The notes beneath the pieces were generated by a model. It was not told the origin of the DNA and ran no database searches. It saw nothing but the letters and a program-made list of their open reading frames with translations. From positions 1 through 64,000 of the forward strand of contig NZ_JAGQEG010000008.1 of NCBI RefSeq assembly GCF_018305005.1: DNA of 64,000 nucleotides. Reading direction: 5' to 3'. The position numbers and the translations under genes are program-made. The first letter of the stretch is position 1. Each line of letters opens with the position of its first letter. Positions 63,563 through 64,000 of the stretch are shown here, piece after piece. Source of the stretch: Collimonas silvisoli (GTDB taxonomy: Bacteria; Pseudomonadota; Gammaproteobacteria; Burkholderiales; Burkholderiaceae_D).

Positions 63563-64000
63563 TTAGAACTTATGGCGCAATCCGACCGTGAACGCGGTTT
63601 GCGCGTTGTCAGCGCCGGGAGCACCGCCGGTGATGCCTGGACTGTACATGTCGGAAGCCCGCAGATTGGCCACGTAGCTGTACAGATCGGTGCGTTTCGA
63701 GAATGCGTAATCCAGCCCCAGGTTGACTTGCCTCAAACGGCCCTTGGTGCTGCTGCCGACGAAGTTATAGCGCGACTGCAGCACGCTGCCGACCAGGCGC
63801 AGACTGTCGGAGATGCTGTAGTTGACGCCCAGATCGAGGACATTGGTGCTGTTGTTATTGGAGCCGCCGGCGGTAAACGGTGACAAACCGGCGGTACCGG
63901 AAAATTTGCTGACCAGCGGTGCGGTGCTGCCGCCGTTAGTCGCCAATGGCTGCAACACCTTGGACCAGGCGCCGAAGAAACGCCACGGACCGGCCTTATA
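63563..64000 (-). CDS. Gram-negative porin (Porin_4 type), partial
   Basis: The C-terminal 145 residues of an outer-membrane porin; the 5' part lies outside the window. Alternating beta strands ('V-L-D-L-G-V-N-Y-S-I-S-D-S-L-R-L-V-G-S-V') and the closing 'T-A-F-T-V-G-L-R-H-K-F' with terminal Phe are typical of Burkholderiales Porin_4 trimers. The frame remains open to base 64000. Confidence 0.88.
   Translation of the reverse strand, partial: YKAGPWRFFGAWSKVLQPLATNGGSTAPLVSKFSGTAGLSPFTAGGSNNNSTNVLDLGVNYSISDSLRLVGSVLQSRYNFVGSSTKGRLRQVNLGLDYAFSKRTDLYSYVANLRASDMYSPGITGGAPGADNAQTAFTVGLRHKF

Overview
The window looks like a chromosomal segment of a Burkholderiales betaproteobacterium, most likely an Oxalobacteraceae member close to Collimonas. 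This is inferred from GC-rich coding, several LysR regulators, a Porin_4-type porin, the style of the type VI secretion accessory genes and the T6SS-type effector; no rRNA or marker gene is present to fix it. About 56 protein genes are supported. I saw no tRNA, rRNA, CRISPR array or complete insertion sequence.

Layout. 1-4186: a transporter cut by the window edge, a truncated RegA/PrrA-type regulator remnant, a glutathione S-transferase, a WYL regulator and an orphan branched-chain amino-acid binding protein. 4421-17546: mostly housekeeping and envelope genes: FkbM methyltransferase, TPR glycosyltransferase-like protein, surface phosphoesterase lipoprotein, di-haem peroxidase, proline iminopeptidase, 2,4-dienoyl-CoA reductase, SGNH esterase and a LysR regulator. 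A REP-like inverted repeat lies between the phosphoesterase and peroxidase genes. 17564-21891: a four-gene type VI secretion phospho-regulation operon (tagH, PP2C phosphatase, Ser/Thr kinase, TssQ-type lipoprotein) behind a good sigma-54 promoter, with no structural T6SS genes beside it. 22213-23406: alanine transaminase alaC.

23538-37171 reads as a defence or conflict island. It holds a HipBA toxin-antitoxin pair, then a compact four-gene operon of one J-domain protein and three proteins I do not recognise, then a tightly coupled type I restriction-modification operon in the order half-size hsdS, hsdM, dinD, small repeat ORF, full hsdS, hsdR, YgjP-type metallopeptidase. The small ORF encodes repeats of a K-E-x-L motif; in the DNA each repeat unit is a 25-nt hairpin, and in three of the four the stem sequence differs while its pairing is kept. 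This array and the J-domain operon are the best candidates for undescribed biology here.

37248-53320 is accessory metabolism and regulation: a short-chain dehydrogenase whose catalytic Tyr and Lys are both replaced, a DTW-domain tRNA-modifying enzyme, an MFS transporter coupled to a 49-residue membrane peptide, LysR regulators beside hydrolases, a PLP enzyme with a luciferase-like flavin enzyme, a HAD protein with a cysteine hydrolase, a DUF2145 pair, an XRE regulator, a DUF885 peptidase and an S41 protease. 53540-55599 holds an alpha/beta hydrolase and a Tlde1-like (DUF2778) L,D-transpeptidase-fold effector with a small membrane immunity candidate in AT-rich DNA, next to a broken SDR remnant. 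This may be cargo for the T6SS that the earlier operon would control. 55685-64000 has HU, a glutathione transferase, two NAD-dependent epimerase-like genes, LysR, and an N-formylglutamate cluster (YfcC-type carrier, hutG, IclR regulator), ending in a porin cut by the edge.
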